From: Mucilaginibacter gilvus
GTDB lineage: Bacteria; Bacteroidota; Bacteroidia; Sphingobacteriales; Sphingobacteriaceae
DNA: 64,000 nucleotides
Direction of reading: 5' to 3'
Assembly (NCBI RefSeq): GCF_004054195.1
Contig: NZ_SBIW01000006.1
Coordinates: 379,653 to 443,652, forward strand
Of this stretch, positions 25,742 through 34,848 are shown in pieces. The notes beneath the pieces are model-generated. The model had not been told where the DNA came from, did no database searches, and saw only the letters and a program-made list of their open reading frames with translations. The translations under genes were made by a program, and so were the position numbers. How positions within the stretch are numbered: the stretch's first letter is position 1; the number at the start of each line of letters is the position of its first letter.

Positions 25742-26329
25742 TTATTGTTTAAGCTTCAGGTTGAAGCTTCCTTCAACCCGATAAAAAGGCGAGTCGGCTT
25801 TATCATCGTGTGCCAAAAATGTAAAGAAGGTACCCTTGGCGAGTACACTATCCTGCCGGTAGCGCTGCAGATCTAAAACCCCCGCATCTCCGGCCTCGGT
25901 AAATTGAGTGAGGCTATATTGCTTAATATGCAAAGCATCCGGGCGAAGCAGCAATTGGCTACCCTCTACCCCTTTGGTAACTTCCGCGGCGGCAGTGCCT
26001 TTGCTGCTGATAGCGAAACTCATGGTGTGTGCCTTGTTTATAGCGGTGATGCCAAAGTATCTGCCACCGCCAACACTGATATTTACAAATGCGACAGAGT
26101 CTTCGGCAGCGTTAAAGGTGTAAGTAGAATCCTGTACATTTAAAGTTAAGATTCCGCTTGATGCTAAAAAATTTGTAGATGGTGTAGCGGCAAGGGCACT
26201 GTCGGCAACTGCGACGGCTTTTTTTTGTTCCACGCTTTTATCGCCCTGGTCTTTCTGGCATGCAGATGCCAGTAAAGCAAGGAACAAAATGCACGAAACA
26301 CACCAGTTGGTAAACCGTTTTGAGTACAT
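25742..26329 (-). CDS. Lipoprotein of unknown function
   Basis: 195 residues with a lipoprotein signal (CILFLALLASACQKDQ, lipid-bearing cysteine near 24). The mature part is beta-rich (GILTLNVQDSTYTFNAAED, VNISVGGGRYFGITAINK) and ends FYRVEGSFNLKLKQ, reminiscent of small beta-sandwich domains seen in Bacteroidota lipoproteins. No family named. The start codon could also be upstream, but the signal peptide fixes this one. Confidence 0.65.
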   Translation of the reverse strand: MYSKRFTNWCVSCILFLALLASACQKDQGDKSVEQKKAVAVADSALAATPSTNFLASSGILTLNVQDSTYTFNAAEDSVAFVNISVGGGRYFGITAINKAHTMSFAISSKGTAAAEVTKGVEGSQLLLRPDALHIKQYSLTQFTEAGDAGVLDLQRYRQDSVLAKGTFFTFLAHDDKADSPFYRVEGSFNLKLKQ

Positions 26330-26858
26330 AGGTAAATTGATGCCCTAAAAGTAAAAAATATTTCTGAAAAAATCCCCTTAGCAAACCACCCGCACAAAAA
26401 GTTTAACACTTTTTAACTACTTATATAAACGTATATGGCAAACAAAAGGTTTGCTTTATTTGTATTTTTTACACTTATTTTTATTGATAACCAGATTGTT
26501 AAGCAAATACTCTCCCGCCAGTTTTAGCCATATCCCTAAATGCATGTATCTACTGCATACACAAAGCGCAACATAACCGAACCGGCTTAGCTTTAATTTA
26601 AACACAACTACCTATAAAACAACAATTTAAAACATGTCGTAAAGTTAGTTTCCGCTCATATTGCTTAACAACAATACACAAAGCAATGATCGCCAATCAC
26701 TTAAAATTCGCCTTTCGTAACTTTAAACTCACGCTCGGATAATCTTCAAGCGTTTCATTCAAAGGAAACCTGCCCGTGAATAATAGCATCGAAAACAATT
26801 TTTATTTCTAAAAATATTAGCAAATACAAAATCGATTTGCTATATTTGTATATGTTTT
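26330..26858. other. Intergenic stretch before the prophage
   Basis: About 530 bp with no gene. It contains AT-rich leader sequence, an inverted repeat GCAAAC...GTTTGC near 26434-26450 and, at its right end, a -7 box (26841) before the terminase genes. The stretch marks the junction between host genes and the prophage remnant; I see no obvious attachment site in it. Confidence 0.5.
26841..26848 (+). promoter_or_regulatory. Probable promoter (-7 TATATTTG) of the prophage genes
   Basis: TATATTTG, exact match to the -7 consensus, 54 bp before the terminase small-subunit start. The -33 region is poor (ATTAGCAAATAC). A leader hairpin at 26859 follows, so the RNA would begin about 5-8 bp before it. 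Confidence 0.5.
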
Positions 26859-26872
26859 ATGCCATTCGGCAT
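26859..26872 (+). promoter_or_regulatory. Leader hairpin ATGCCATTCGGCAT, copy 1
   Basis: Near-palindrome, nearly repeated at 35791-35804 before the tape-measure gene; both are followed by TTTAATC/AAATAC and CATAAAT. Its ATG is not the likely start, since the real start is at 26895 just after the leader. It may act in translation or transcription control of the tail operon. Confidence 0.6.
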
Positions 26873-26894
26873 TTTAATCATAAATCAAACACCC

Positions 26895-27353
26895 ATGCTA
26901 TTTTCTTCAAACGCAGACGATCTCGCCGATCGTATCGATTGCTATTTCCGCGATATACAAGGGGAATACCACCTCGAAACCACAGCACCGGCAAAAACCA
27001 AAAACACTGAAACCGTAACCACCCAACTGGTTTGGGACAAACAACCCGAACCGGCCCTGCTAACCGGGCTGGCACTCTTTATAGGCTTTATCAGTATGGA
27101 AGATTTTGTTGCGTATGAACAAAAGGGAAAGCATAAAAAGATCCTGAGAAAAGCCCGCCTTAAGGTTGAAGCCGAATACGAGAAAAGGCTCCATCTGCCA
27201 GCACCTGCCGGGGCCATGTTTGCCCTGCGTTGCATGGGTTGGGCCGATACCGCCAACGCTCAGCAAGCCACCTCTCCGCCAAAAAAATTACGGATAGAAG
27301 TGGTTGATGCCGGCCCCCAGGTTTCGGGCAACGAAAAGGATGTAATTGTGTAA
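26895..27353 (+). CDS. Phage terminase small subunit (probable)
   Basis: 152 residues from MLFSSNADDLADRID. The stretch PALLTGLALFIGFISMEDFVAYEQKGK, then RKARLKVEAEYEKRLHL has the helical character of small terminase/packaging proteins that bind the pac/cos DNA. Direct support is its place 14 bp before the large terminase gene. The family match is my inference from pattern. Confidence 0.65.
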   Translation: MLFSSNADDLADRIDCYFRDIQGEYHLETTAPAKTKNTETVTTQLVWDKQPEPALLTGLALFIGFISMEDFVAYEQKGKHKKILRKARLKVEAEYEKRLHLPAPAGAMFALRCMGWADTANAQQATSPPKKLRIEVVDAGPQVSGNEKDVIV

Positions 27354-27367
27354 CCTAAACTATTAAT

Positions 27368-28609
27368 ATGCCAATAAGCAAATACCCTAAAATGAGATCG
27401 ACGGCAATATTTAAACATAACTATAACGCTACAGCGCACGTAGTGGTAAACCAGGGCGGCACAAGTTCGGGTAAAACCTACTCTATTTTGCAAGTATTAT
27501 TTGCATTGGCAGCCGCCGAAACACTGGTGATAACCGTAGTAGGGCAAGATATTCCAAACCTAAAGGCCGGTGCCCTGCGCGATGCGGTGAAAATATACAA
27601 AACCTCAAAAGTGTTGATGCGCAGTGTTAAGAACTATAACAAAACCGACCGCGTGTTTGAGTTTAATAACGAAAGCATTATTGAGTTTAAAAGCTATGGG
27701 GATGCCCAGGATGCTAAATCGGGCAAGCGGGACTACCTGTTTGTAAACGAGGCCAACGGAATAGATTGGGAGGTGTACAACGAACTTGCCCTGCGCACCA
27801 GCAAACGTATTTATATCGACTATAACCCCAATGCCGAATTTTGGGTACACGAAAAGGTGCTTGGAACGCCCGGTGTGGAACTCATTATATCAGACCACCG
27901 CCACAATCCTTTTGCAGAAGAACATATCCATACGAAGGTAGAAGCGCTAAAACATATAGATATAGAACTCTGGAAAGTTTACGCCCGCGGCTTAACGGGC
28001 AAAATAACCGGGCTGGTACTCAATAACTGGCATATATGCGAAGCTATTCCGCAGGGAGCTAAATTATTAGCCGCCGGCCTTGATTTTGGCTTTACCAATG
28101 ACGAAACCGGTTGCTTGCTGGTATACCGCCAAAACGGCGAACTTTGGGTAGATGAAGTGATATATGAAACCGGGCTCACCAATACCGATATCGCCAAAAA
28201 ACTAAGCACCGCAGGCATCAGCAAAAACACCGAGATTATTGCCGACAGTGCCGAACCAAAATCTATTGAAGAATTAAAACGCCTGGGCTGGTACGTAACC
28301 GGCGCAAAAAAGGGCGCAGATAGCGTTAGCCATTCTATAGATATCCTGAAACGCTATAAAATAAACGTTACCCGCGCCAGCCTAAACCTGCGCAAAGAAC
28401 TGGGCAAATACAAGTGGCTGACAGATCGGGGCGGCAAAACTACCAACCAGCCCATAGATGCCTGCAACCACCTGATAGATCCGCTGCGTTACGTGGCCCT
28501 TAATAAGTTAAAAATAGAGAAAGTAAAAACGCTGAAAAGCAGACTCCCGGCACGGCGGCTACCCTTAACCAGTGGAGGCGTTTTTGAAGAACTTATTGGA
28601 ATAGCGTAA
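27368..28609 (+). CDS. Phage terminase large subunit (PBSX type)
   Basis: 413 residues. Walker A GGTSSGKT (residues 30-37) followed by YSILQVLFALAA, the Walker B region YLFVNEANGI (about 121) and the nuclease-domain acidic clusters GLDFGFTNDETG (about 237) and IIADSAEPKSIEEL (about 288) match PBSX-like terminases. It packages phage DNA into the head. Complete and intact. No portal, capsid or protease gene follows, which is odd for a head-packaging motor and marks this prophage as incomplete. Confidence 0.93.
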   Translation: MPISKYPKMRSTAIFKHNYNATAHVVVNQGGTSSGKTYSILQVLFALAAAETLVITVVGQDIPNLKAGALRDAVKIYKTSKVLMRSVKNYNKTDRVFEFNNESIIEFKSYGDAQDAKSGKRDYLFVNEANGIDWEVYNELALRTSKRIYIDYNPNAEFWVHEKVLGTPGVELIISDHRHNPFAEEHIHTKVEALKHIDIELWKVYARGLTGKITGLVLNNWHICEAIPQGAKLLAAGLDFGFTNDETGCLLVYRQNGELWVDEVIYETGLTNTDIAKKLSTAGISKNTEIIADSAEPKSIEELKRLGWYVTGAKKGADSVSHSIDILKRYKINVTRASLNLRKELGKYKWLTDRGGKTTNQPIDACNHLIDPLRYVALNKLKIEKVKTLKSRLPARRLPLTSGGVFEELIGIA

Positions 28610-28613
28610 TGCG

Positions 28614-28731
28614 AACCCCCGGGCTCCCTGAAGAGGGAATTTAGAATTACAAATTATCTTTTACCCACTGCCATATTTAATCCCTGTAAACTTAACTAAT
28701 CAAAAGCTCCCCCTTCAGGGGGGTGGGGGCT
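28614..28731. repeat. Palindromic C/G-run repeat pair
   Basis: The space between terminase and chaperone genes is bounded by inverted C/G-run elements: AACCCCCGGGCTCCCTGAA near 28614 and CAAAAGCTCCCCCTTCAGGG at 28701, whose core CCCCCTTCAGGGGG is a 5-bp stem hairpin. A near-identical pair occurs in the next gap (29582-29675). These are typical of palindromic intergenic repeats in this group, here inside a phage operon. Confidence 0.7.
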
Positions 28732-28737
28732 AATAAA

Positions 28738-29439
28738 ATGATAGAAAAAACACTAAAAACCACACACGGCAAACTGCGGGTAAGCATCCCCACGCAATTG
28801 AGCGAGGTAACCCTGGGGCAAATGATGCAGCTGCAGGATTCGCCCGATCTGAACGACCTAGATGCCATTAGCATCCTCTCGGGCGTACCTGTTGCCGAGC
28901 TGCAAAACGTAAGCAATGCCGATGATTTTATGACTTTTGCCGATGCGGTGCTTATCCTGTCGCACCAAATAAAACACCTGTATAACAGCGATGCCATACC
29001 CAGGGGCATTACTATCCAACTGGATAAAAAACAGGTAAAGCTTGATGTGATCAAAAACCTGTCGGTAGAGCCAACAGGCGCGTTTATGGCCGCAAGGGAT
29101 GTTATAGCAGAAGAGATCACAACGCACATTCAAAAGTACGGCGAAGAAAACTGGCAAGATTATTTTAACCCCTCGCTTACCGCCTGCTGTAAGGTACTTG
29201 CCTATTATTTTTATTGCAAGGCTACCGGCAACAGGTATGATGAATACGCCGCCACCGCCTTTACAAACACCATTAAAAAACTCAGGGTAACGGAGGCACT
29301 GCCCATTGCCAAGCATTTTTTTATGAGCTATCCAAACTTATCCAGACCGAGAACCGGCTTTTGGCCTCGGCTGCTACAGTTTTGGAGAAAAGGGCCGGTA
29401 TACAAGCCTTCGAAAAGTTTAAATATATCAATACCGTAA
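28738..29439 (+). CDS. Tail assembly chaperone (zero-frame product, probable)
   Basis: 233 residues from ATG 28738. MIEKTLKTTHGKLRVSIPTQ, then LSEVTLGQMMQLQ and LDAISILSGVPVAELQNV fit small tail chaperones of Bacteroidota phages. A run of seven T at 29316-29322 lies in the zero frame as T TTT TTT, an ideal -1 slip site. After it, the -1 frame stays open and protein-like for 86 codons, whereas the zero-frame tail (MSYPNLSRPRTGFWPRLLQF) is poor in character. So this is a gpG/gpGT-like pair, or else the gene has a true frameshift. Confidence 0.6.
   Translation: MIEKTLKTTHGKLRVSIPTQLSEVTLGQMMQLQDSPDLNDLDAISILSGVPVAELQNVSNADDFMTFADAVLILSHQIKHLYNSDAIPRGITIQLDKKQVKLDVIKNLSVEPTGAFMAARDVIAEEITTHIQKYGEENWQDYFNPSLTACCKVLAYYFYCKATGNRYDEYAATAFTNTIKKLRVTEALPIAKHFFMSYPNLSRPRTGFWPRLLQFWRKGPVYKPSKSLNISIP
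29316..29322 (+). other. Slippery T7 heptamer for -1 frameshift
   Basis: T TTT TTT read against the zero frame (codons CAT TTT TTT ATG). A -1 slip gives TTT TTT TAT GAG and joins the downstream frame ending at 29582. The fused product would be about 281 residues. Such slip sites are typical of tail assembly chaperones of tailed phages. Ribosome slipping and mutation cannot be told apart from one sequence. Confidence 0.55.
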
Positions 29440-29582
29440 ACGCGTTGGCCGGGGGCGATATCACCAAATGGAACGAGATCCTGGCCATGCCCTACGAACG
29501 CGTTCTAACCAAACTGCTGCTCAATAAAACGGAGGCAGAGTACCAGAAAAGGTATGGTGAACTAATCAGCACCGCCCCTTAA
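29322..29582 (+). CDS. Tail chaperone -1 frame extension
   Basis: 86 codons of the -1 frame following the slippery T7: YELSKLIQTENRLLASAAT, then a helical, charged region ending YQKRYGELISTAP. No independent start with good context is seen at its beginning, which favours expression by frameshift. The size and place match the T extension of lambda gpGT. Confidence 0.5.
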   Translation, partial: YELSKLIQTENRLLASAATVLEKRAGIQAFEKFKYINTVNALAGGDITKWNEILAMPYERVLTKLLLNKTEAEYQKRYGELISTAP

Positions 29583-29675
29583 ACCCCTGAATGGGGGATT
29601 TCTGAAAAGCATTTTTAAAACCACAACCCTCTGATAACACAATCAAAAGCTCCCCCTTTAGGGGGTTGGGGGGCT
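29582..29675. repeat. Palindromic C/G-run repeat pair, second set
   Basis: Gap between the chaperone and the next tail gene. It begins TAAACCCCTGAATGGGGGAT and ends with CAAAAGCTCCCCCTTTAGGG, core hairpin CCCCC-TTTA-GGGGG at 29652-29665. It is nearly the same as the pair at 28614-28731. Both gaps look like insertions of one palindromic element. Confidence 0.7.
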
Positions 29676-29684
29676 CCCATTATT

Positions 29685-30128
29685 ATGAGAAACCAAATCG
29701 AATCCGTCGCACAAACCCTTACCGGCACGCCTGCCTTTTTGTACGGCACCGAAAAAGAACTGAACACCCTGGCAGATGATGCCTCTTTTCCCTGCGTAAT
29801 GCTTTATCCTATGCAGCCAATTGTGGTATCGCCGCAGATAAATGGCTCGGTAGATAACGTTTTTACCTTATACCTTGAGTTTCTGTTTAAAACAGAATTT
29901 GGGCAATACACCGCCGAAAACGAAACCTACGTACAGCAAGCGCTGCGCCTGGCCAACGAGTTTATGGTGAAAGCAGCCAAATACCGGGATGGTGACGGGC
30001 GCTACTTCCGCATAAAAGCCGGCGAAAAGGCCAAATGCCTGCCCGTGTACAATAAATTTGATACCAATACCACCGGCGTAGGTTTAACCATTACGCTAAA
30101 TACCATGTACTACGAATTTTTAGGCTAA
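29685..30128 (+). CDS. Phage tail/connector protein, probable
   Basis: 147 residues. MRNQIESVAQTLTGTPAF, then a beta-rich middle and ITLNTMYYEFLG at the end. Size and place before the two large tail proteins suggest a tail completion or head-tail connector-like protein. No close family named. The last residue of the preceding gene is 102 bp away, over repeat sequence. Confidence 0.5.
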   Translation: MRNQIESVAQTLTGTPAFLYGTEKELNTLADDASFPCVMLYPMQPIVVSPQINGSVDNVFTLYLEFLFKTEFGQYTAENETYVQQALRLANEFMVKAAKYRDGDGRYFRIKAGEKAKCLPVYNKFDTNTTGVGLTITLNTMYYEFLG

Positions 30129-30163
30129 CAACCAACCATTCACTACTCTCCAATAACCACCCC

Positions 30164-32233
30164 ATGCGCTTACTCCCACTTTTAGATTACAGCAACACCT
30201 ACACCAACGGCACGCAAACCAACGGGCAGGTTTATATTAAAATTACCGATGCCGATACCGGCCAGCTGGTAAACGGCAACAATATTGAAGTACGGTTTAG
30301 GCAGGATACCAACGGCGAGGCTATCAACCGTATCGAAATCATTTCGGGGCAATACAAGCCCATTTATACGGGTTTATTAAACGATACCGACCCGTTGAAC
30401 CTCCGTTACGTACATTTCACCATCACCGGCTATACCGAATCGACCGGGCCGCCGCTAGGTTCTGATGCTTTGTGCGACCTGTCTATCATTTCGATAACCA
30501 TCAATAAATCCGAAACATCCCCCGGTGCCAATGACGGCCAAATAACGGCAAATGCCAGCAGCAGTTATGGCGGTATCGAATACAGCCTCGATAACACGAA
30601 CTATCAACCCTCTCCTATCTTCGGCGGGCTTAGCGGCGGGGTAAAAACCGTTTACATACGCGATGCCAGCGGCTGCCATGCCCAATTGAGCGTGCAGCTA
30701 AATACCTTAAGCAGCCTATTACTTTCTGCCCCCACTGCCACCCTGCCCGATGGCAATATTTCGCGCTGGAACGCCGCGTTCAACCCCGTTGTATTCACTT
30801 ACCAACGAAAAGATTTTGGAGTGATAGCCGCCACTTTAGACACCGAAAAGGGTTACACCATACTGCGGGTAAACGCGGTGCTTAATCCCGATGCATCAAA
30901 CCCCGTTTTAAAAAAGGATGACCTGGTATATGTAAACGCCGAACCATACATTGGCCCCTATGAGGTAGAAAAAGTGACCGGGACCGCCTACATCACCATT
31001 CGCACACCATTTGCGGGTGATGCCGGCGGCTTTATCAATATCAACCAAATGCGGGCCTATTATAAAGTGCTTACGCGCATCAATTACCAGGATAAACAAA
31101 CCGGCATGGCAAAAACAATTACGTCCACCAACCGACCCGATAATACGGGACTGATAAAAGCTGATATCTCCAACTTTTTGCAAAGTCTGCTACAAGCTAC
31201 CGATAACAGTAACTACACCCAAAGCAACTACCGCGATGATAATCTCAGCGCCAGTTATCAAATAGCGTATACCGAGGAGTGGGACGAAACCGGCGAAACC
31301 AAAACATCGCCATTCATCCAGATCGATCATAACTTTTACGTGCTGTACGCAGCTAAACAACTGGGCGAACGCTATAGCGGCAACATGGCGGCGTATATAC
31401 CCTTTGCTACCCTTGCAGAAGGTTTGGAAAAAGCCCGGTGGATAAGCGATTTTGCCGAACCGGCTTACAGCAACGGCTACCCTTTTGATATCGGCTTCAT
31501 TTACAGTGAGGACCTGTTGGGGCGCGATGTGTATTGCGAGTTTACCTTGCTTGATATTAACCGCAACCCCTTAACCGGCGGAGCGCAAACCAGCTACTTG
31601 TTAAACGAAGACTCCTCCTGGCTGCTTAATACGGATGGTAGCAAGCTCATCATATCCAGGCAAAGTACGGGCACCATACCCGTACCTCAACAATTAGGCC
31701 TTAACCGCCTGTTGATAGATACCTTGTTTGCCAATGATGTTTACTATATCAATATCGCCCTGAAGTATGCCGATGAGAATATGGTACAGACGGTTACCCA
31801 AACGCAAACCATCCGTGTGGATGATGCCGTTGACGATAACTCGGTTTACCTGCGCTGGATTGGGCTCAGCGGCAGCTGGAACTACTACCGCTTTGTATTT
31901 AACCAGGAAGTGAATTTGGATGTACAGAACGCGGTTATCATTAAAAATTACGTAAGTGATTGGGAGAACCAACAGGGTATTGAAGAGGTGATCAGCAAAA
32001 CCGCCGGGCAAAAAATAAAGGTAATGGCCGAGGATCTATCGGTAGCAGATATTAGGGGCCTACAATCCATCAAATATTCGCCTAAGGTGCAGATGCTGGT
32101 AAACAAAAACCCGGTAAAATGGCAAACCATCGTTATCAATACGGCTACCTACAGCGAGTACGAAACCCGCAATGGCCGTGCCCCATTCAGCGTAACGTTT
32201 AATATGCCTGCAATTAATATACAAACACAATAG
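30164..32233 (+). CDS. Phage tail protein with SprB-like domain
   Basis: 689 residues starting MRLLPLLDYSNTY. Around residues 110-182 is a module of SprB-repeat character: ITINKSETSPGANDGQI, then GGIEYSLDNTNYQPSPIFGG and VYIRDASGC. SprB repeats are adhesin modules of gliding Bacteroidota. The rest is beta-rich, as in tail fibre or baseplate proteins (about 400-689 contains FDIGFIYSEDLLG and a C-terminal domain with FSVTFNMPAINIQ). Intact. Predicted to face outward and contact the host surface. Confidence 0.7.
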   Translation: MRLLPLLDYSNTYTNGTQTNGQVYIKITDADTGQLVNGNNIEVRFRQDTNGEAINRIEIISGQYKPIYTGLLNDTDPLNLRYVHFTITGYTESTGPPLGSDALCDLSIISITINKSETSPGANDGQITANASSSYGGIEYSLDNTNYQPSPIFGGLSGGVKTVYIRDASGCHAQLSVQLNTLSSLLLSAPTATLPDGNISRWNAAFNPVVFTYQRKDFGVIAATLDTEKGYTILRVNAVLNPDASNPVLKKDDLVYVNAEPYIGPYEVEKVTGTAYITIRTPFAGDAGGFININQMRAYYKVLTRINYQDKQTGMAKTITSTNRPDNTGLIKADISNFLQSLLQATDNSNYTQSNYRDDNLSASYQIAYTEEWDETGETKTSPFIQIDHNFYVLYAAKQLGERYSGNMAAYIPFATLAEGLEKARWISDFAEPAYSNGYPFDIGFIYSEDLLGRDVYCEFTLLDINRNPLTGGAQTSYLLNEDSSWLLNTDGSKLIISRQSTGTIPVPQQLGLNRLLIDTLFANDVYYINIALKYADENMVQTVTQTQTIRVDDAVDDNSVYLRWIGLSGSWNYYRFVFNQEVNLDVQNAVIIKNYVSDWENQQGIEEVISKTAGQKIKVMAEDLSVADIRGLQSIKYSPKVQMLVNKNPVKWQTIVINTATYSEYETRNGRAPFSVTFNMPAINIQTQ

Positions 32234-32396
32234 GTTGTAATAAGTTAAAAAAGTTTTAAAGGTTGTTAGGGGTTAAAATATTGGAGCACAATGGCCTTTC
32301 TGCGAGCAAATAACCTCTCCAACCTCAAATTACTTTCAACTTCTCCAACTTTTTTAAACCCTCCACTTCTTCAACCTCTATAACTACTCCCAACTA

Positions 32397-34439
32397 ATGC
32401 AACTCTACATCAACAACCAGCTTGCCGATCTGGCCGACGATAGTCCTGTCGCGCTTACCTTCCAGATAAATAACCTGGCCGAGGTAAAAAACCAGCAGGG
32501 CAACACCAGCAACCAGTTTAAACTGCCGCTAACACAGCGCAACCGGCAAATACTCGGCTTCCCCGACGATGTAGCCTTCACCACCGGGCAACCCTATGAT
32601 AATTACGAAGCAAAAATTATACAGGATGGGCTGGAGATAGTACCCAACGGAATTGCTTTTTTAAATGGCATTGAAGGGGATGGTGCCTCCATGACCGTCC
32701 TGAGCGGCAACGTTGATTTTTTCGACACGCTTGATGCCAAAATATATGACATGGGCGATAGCAGTACTATCATTGGCAAGCAAAACCTGCTGAACGCCTA
32801 TGGGCACAAATGGGATGTTGATACGGTTGTACGCTCGCAGCAAAACACCGAAGGTTATATATGGCCCGTGGTAGATTACGGCACCATCACTTACCCCTCC
32901 ACAACAACTACCGATATGGTTGATATCCGCCAGATGCGGCCTGGTTTCTTCCTGAAAACCATGGTAGAGCTAATGGCCAGGCAGGCCGGTTATCGCATCA
33001 ACCCAAACTCCTTTTTGCTTAAACAGCCACTGTATGATAAGCTGATCGTTCAGTTTGCCAATGATGATTTTAGCCACGGCGTTGATTATCAAAACACGGA
33101 TGATAACCTGGGGATAACCGTACAAAACGGGCTTACCTACGTACACAGTAATAGCGTTTATGAAGAAGAAGTGCGTTTTAGCACCATTGTTTTAGATAAC
33201 GCGCACTGCTTTAAAAACAACGGGTATGTGGCTAATTCAAATGTGGACATTACGGCAACATTTACCTACTCGTTAACCCTGGCAGGCAGATTAATAGGCA
33301 ACAATCCTGCGAAAGCGCATCTTTATTTTATGGTGGGCGACCTGGAACTGGGCCGAATTACGCACGATCTTGCCGACAATGCTACCATTATAACCTCCGC
33401 CTACCATGGTTTAAAGACACCATTCGGTATGCCGAGCGGCTACTTCGGCAAAAAGGTCTTCGACAACCAAAAGTTAACGGTAGACGCGCAGTTGGTGCCC
33501 GGTGATAGGTTAAGGATCGTTTTTGAGGTGAATGACCGTGCCGCGGCCGACTTGTATTGTGAAATAGCACCAAACGCCACCTTTAATGTTGAAACAAAAC
33601 GTCAGCAGGTTTTATTGGGTCACCAGGTGCAATGTGAGCGCATCTTTCCGGATATCAGTTTAAAAGACCTTCTTAAAGATACACTGCAACGTTTTGGCAT
33701 TATTTGTCAAACGGATAGCGCCACCCGCACAGTTACCTTTGCCTCATTTAAAAACATTGTGGCCAATATTCCCATTGCTAAAAACTGGACGGGCAAATGC
33801 CTCGACCAGGGCAAAGCCATTAATTTTCAATTGGGCGGCTACGCGCAGGTAAATTATATGAAGTATAAAGAGGACGAAGCTATACTGCCTAAAAGTTATG
33901 GCAACGCGCAAATAAACGTTAAGGATAAAACGCTGCCCGCCACCGCCGAGTTGTTTGAGAGCCAGTTTGCCGCCACCCAAGCCCGCCCTTATATTGCTGG
34001 TACCATAGCACAAATAGTAAAAGTGGATCGCAGTACCGACGATACCGAAATTGCTTTTAGCATCAGTACACAGCCACGCATCCTCATCAACCATACCTTA
34101 AATCTGCTGGAGCGCAGCAAACAGGTAATCTTTACCAACGGCAACGCAACCCGTGTGGTGAACGATGCCATCAGCACGCCGTACTTTGCCCTGCCAGATG
34201 GCAATGAAAGCTTGGATTGGGAACAGCTCCGTAAAACCTACTACCCCGAACTGGAGAAAATATTGCAGCAAACCAAAAAAGTAGTGCGTTATTTTATGCT
34301 GAGCCCGCGCGATATACTGGAGCTGGATTTACTTATACCCATATACCTGGAGCAAGACAGCGCCTATTACTACATAAACAAAATAGATAGCTGGCGCAAA
34401 AGCCAGCCGGTAAAAGTGGAGCTGGTGAAACTGGGATAA
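32397..34439 (+). CDS. Large phage tail protein (probable tail tip/baseplate)
   Basis: 680 residues starting MQLYINNQLADLADDSPVAL, a sequence style recurrent in Bacteroidota prophages next to terminase and tape-measure genes. Later segments (FQINNLAEVKNQQGNTSNQF, IPIYLEQDSAYYYINKI) suggest a beta-rich protein. No specific domain recognised. The gap upstream (32234-32396) holds leader with repeated CAACTTCT/CAACCTC words, no promoter. Intact. Confidence 0.6.
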   Translation: MQLYINNQLADLADDSPVALTFQINNLAEVKNQQGNTSNQFKLPLTQRNRQILGFPDDVAFTTGQPYDNYEAKIIQDGLEIVPNGIAFLNGIEGDGASMTVLSGNVDFFDTLDAKIYDMGDSSTIIGKQNLLNAYGHKWDVDTVVRSQQNTEGYIWPVVDYGTITYPSTTTTDMVDIRQMRPGFFLKTMVELMARQAGYRINPNSFLLKQPLYDKLIVQFANDDFSHGVDYQNTDDNLGITVQNGLTYVHSNSVYEEEVRFSTIVLDNAHCFKNNGYVANSNVDITATFTYSLTLAGRLIGNNPAKAHLYFMVGDLELGRITHDLADNATIITSAYHGLKTPFGMPSGYFGKKVFDNQKLTVDAQLVPGDRLRIVFEVNDRAAADLYCEIAPNATFNVETKRQQVLLGHQVQCERIFPDISLKDLLKDTLQRFGIICQTDSATRTVTFASFKNIVANIPIAKNWTGKCLDQGKAINFQLGGYAQVNYMKYKEDEAILPKSYGNAQINVKDKTLPATAELFESQFAATQARPYIAGTIAQIVKVDRSTDDTEIAFSISTQPRILINHTLNLLERSKQVIFTNGNATRVVNDAISTPYFALPDGNESLDWEQLRKTYYPELEKILQQTKKVVRYFMLSPRDILELDLLIPIYLEQDSAYYYINKIDSWRKSQPVKVELVKLG

Positions 34440-34527
34440 AGAGATTCGAGGTTTGGACGTTTGAGATCAGTTAAAACCGTTTACACATCGTGTAAATCAA
34501 CTAATCCTTAAATCGTGTAGCGTGTTA

Positions 34528-34704
34528 TTACGAAAACATCCCGTGTGTTATCTCCTGCACGGCATCTTCGGCATAAAAAAATATGCTAAACGATCCCGGC
34601 ACCTGGGTGATAACCAATATATCCTCACGCTTTATTTTGTTTTCGGTTATAAAACGGGTAAGGCGCTCATGGGTGCTAAAGTAGTCGGATTTTAAAATGA
34701 TCAT
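34528..34704 (-). CDS. Small moron-like protein, unrecognised
   Basis: 58 residues from the ATG at 34704 (MIILKSDYFSTHERLT). It lies in the tail operon but on the opposite strand, like a cargo gene inserted into the prophage. Helical and charged (RFITENKIKREDILVITQV, then FYAEDAVQEITHGMFS). No family named. It is divergent from the secreted protein at 34849. Confidence 0.5.
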   Translation of the reverse strand: MIILKSDYFSTHERLTRFITENKIKREDILVITQVPGSFSIFFYAEDAVQEITHGMFS

Positions 34705-34791
34705 GCTATTTTTATTTGCTGATTTGACACCACGCCCAGGCATTTGTTACGCTTTGTAATTTAACAATAGATATCGTGGCTATAAAAATGT

Positions 34792-34821
34792 TTGTAATTG
34801 ATAATCTTGTTTATATCTTTA
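34792..34821 (+). promoter_or_regulatory. Promoter of the cargo gene (TTG-N19-TATCTTTA)
   Basis: TTG at 34792-34794, 19 bp spacer, TATCTTTA at 34814-34821, one mismatch from TAnnTTTG with the ideal spacing, 28 bp before the ATG at 34849. Independent transcription fits a lysogenic-conversion (moron) gene. Confidence 0.7.
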
Positions 34822-34848
34822 CCAATAAAATTAGCAACACCTAAACAA

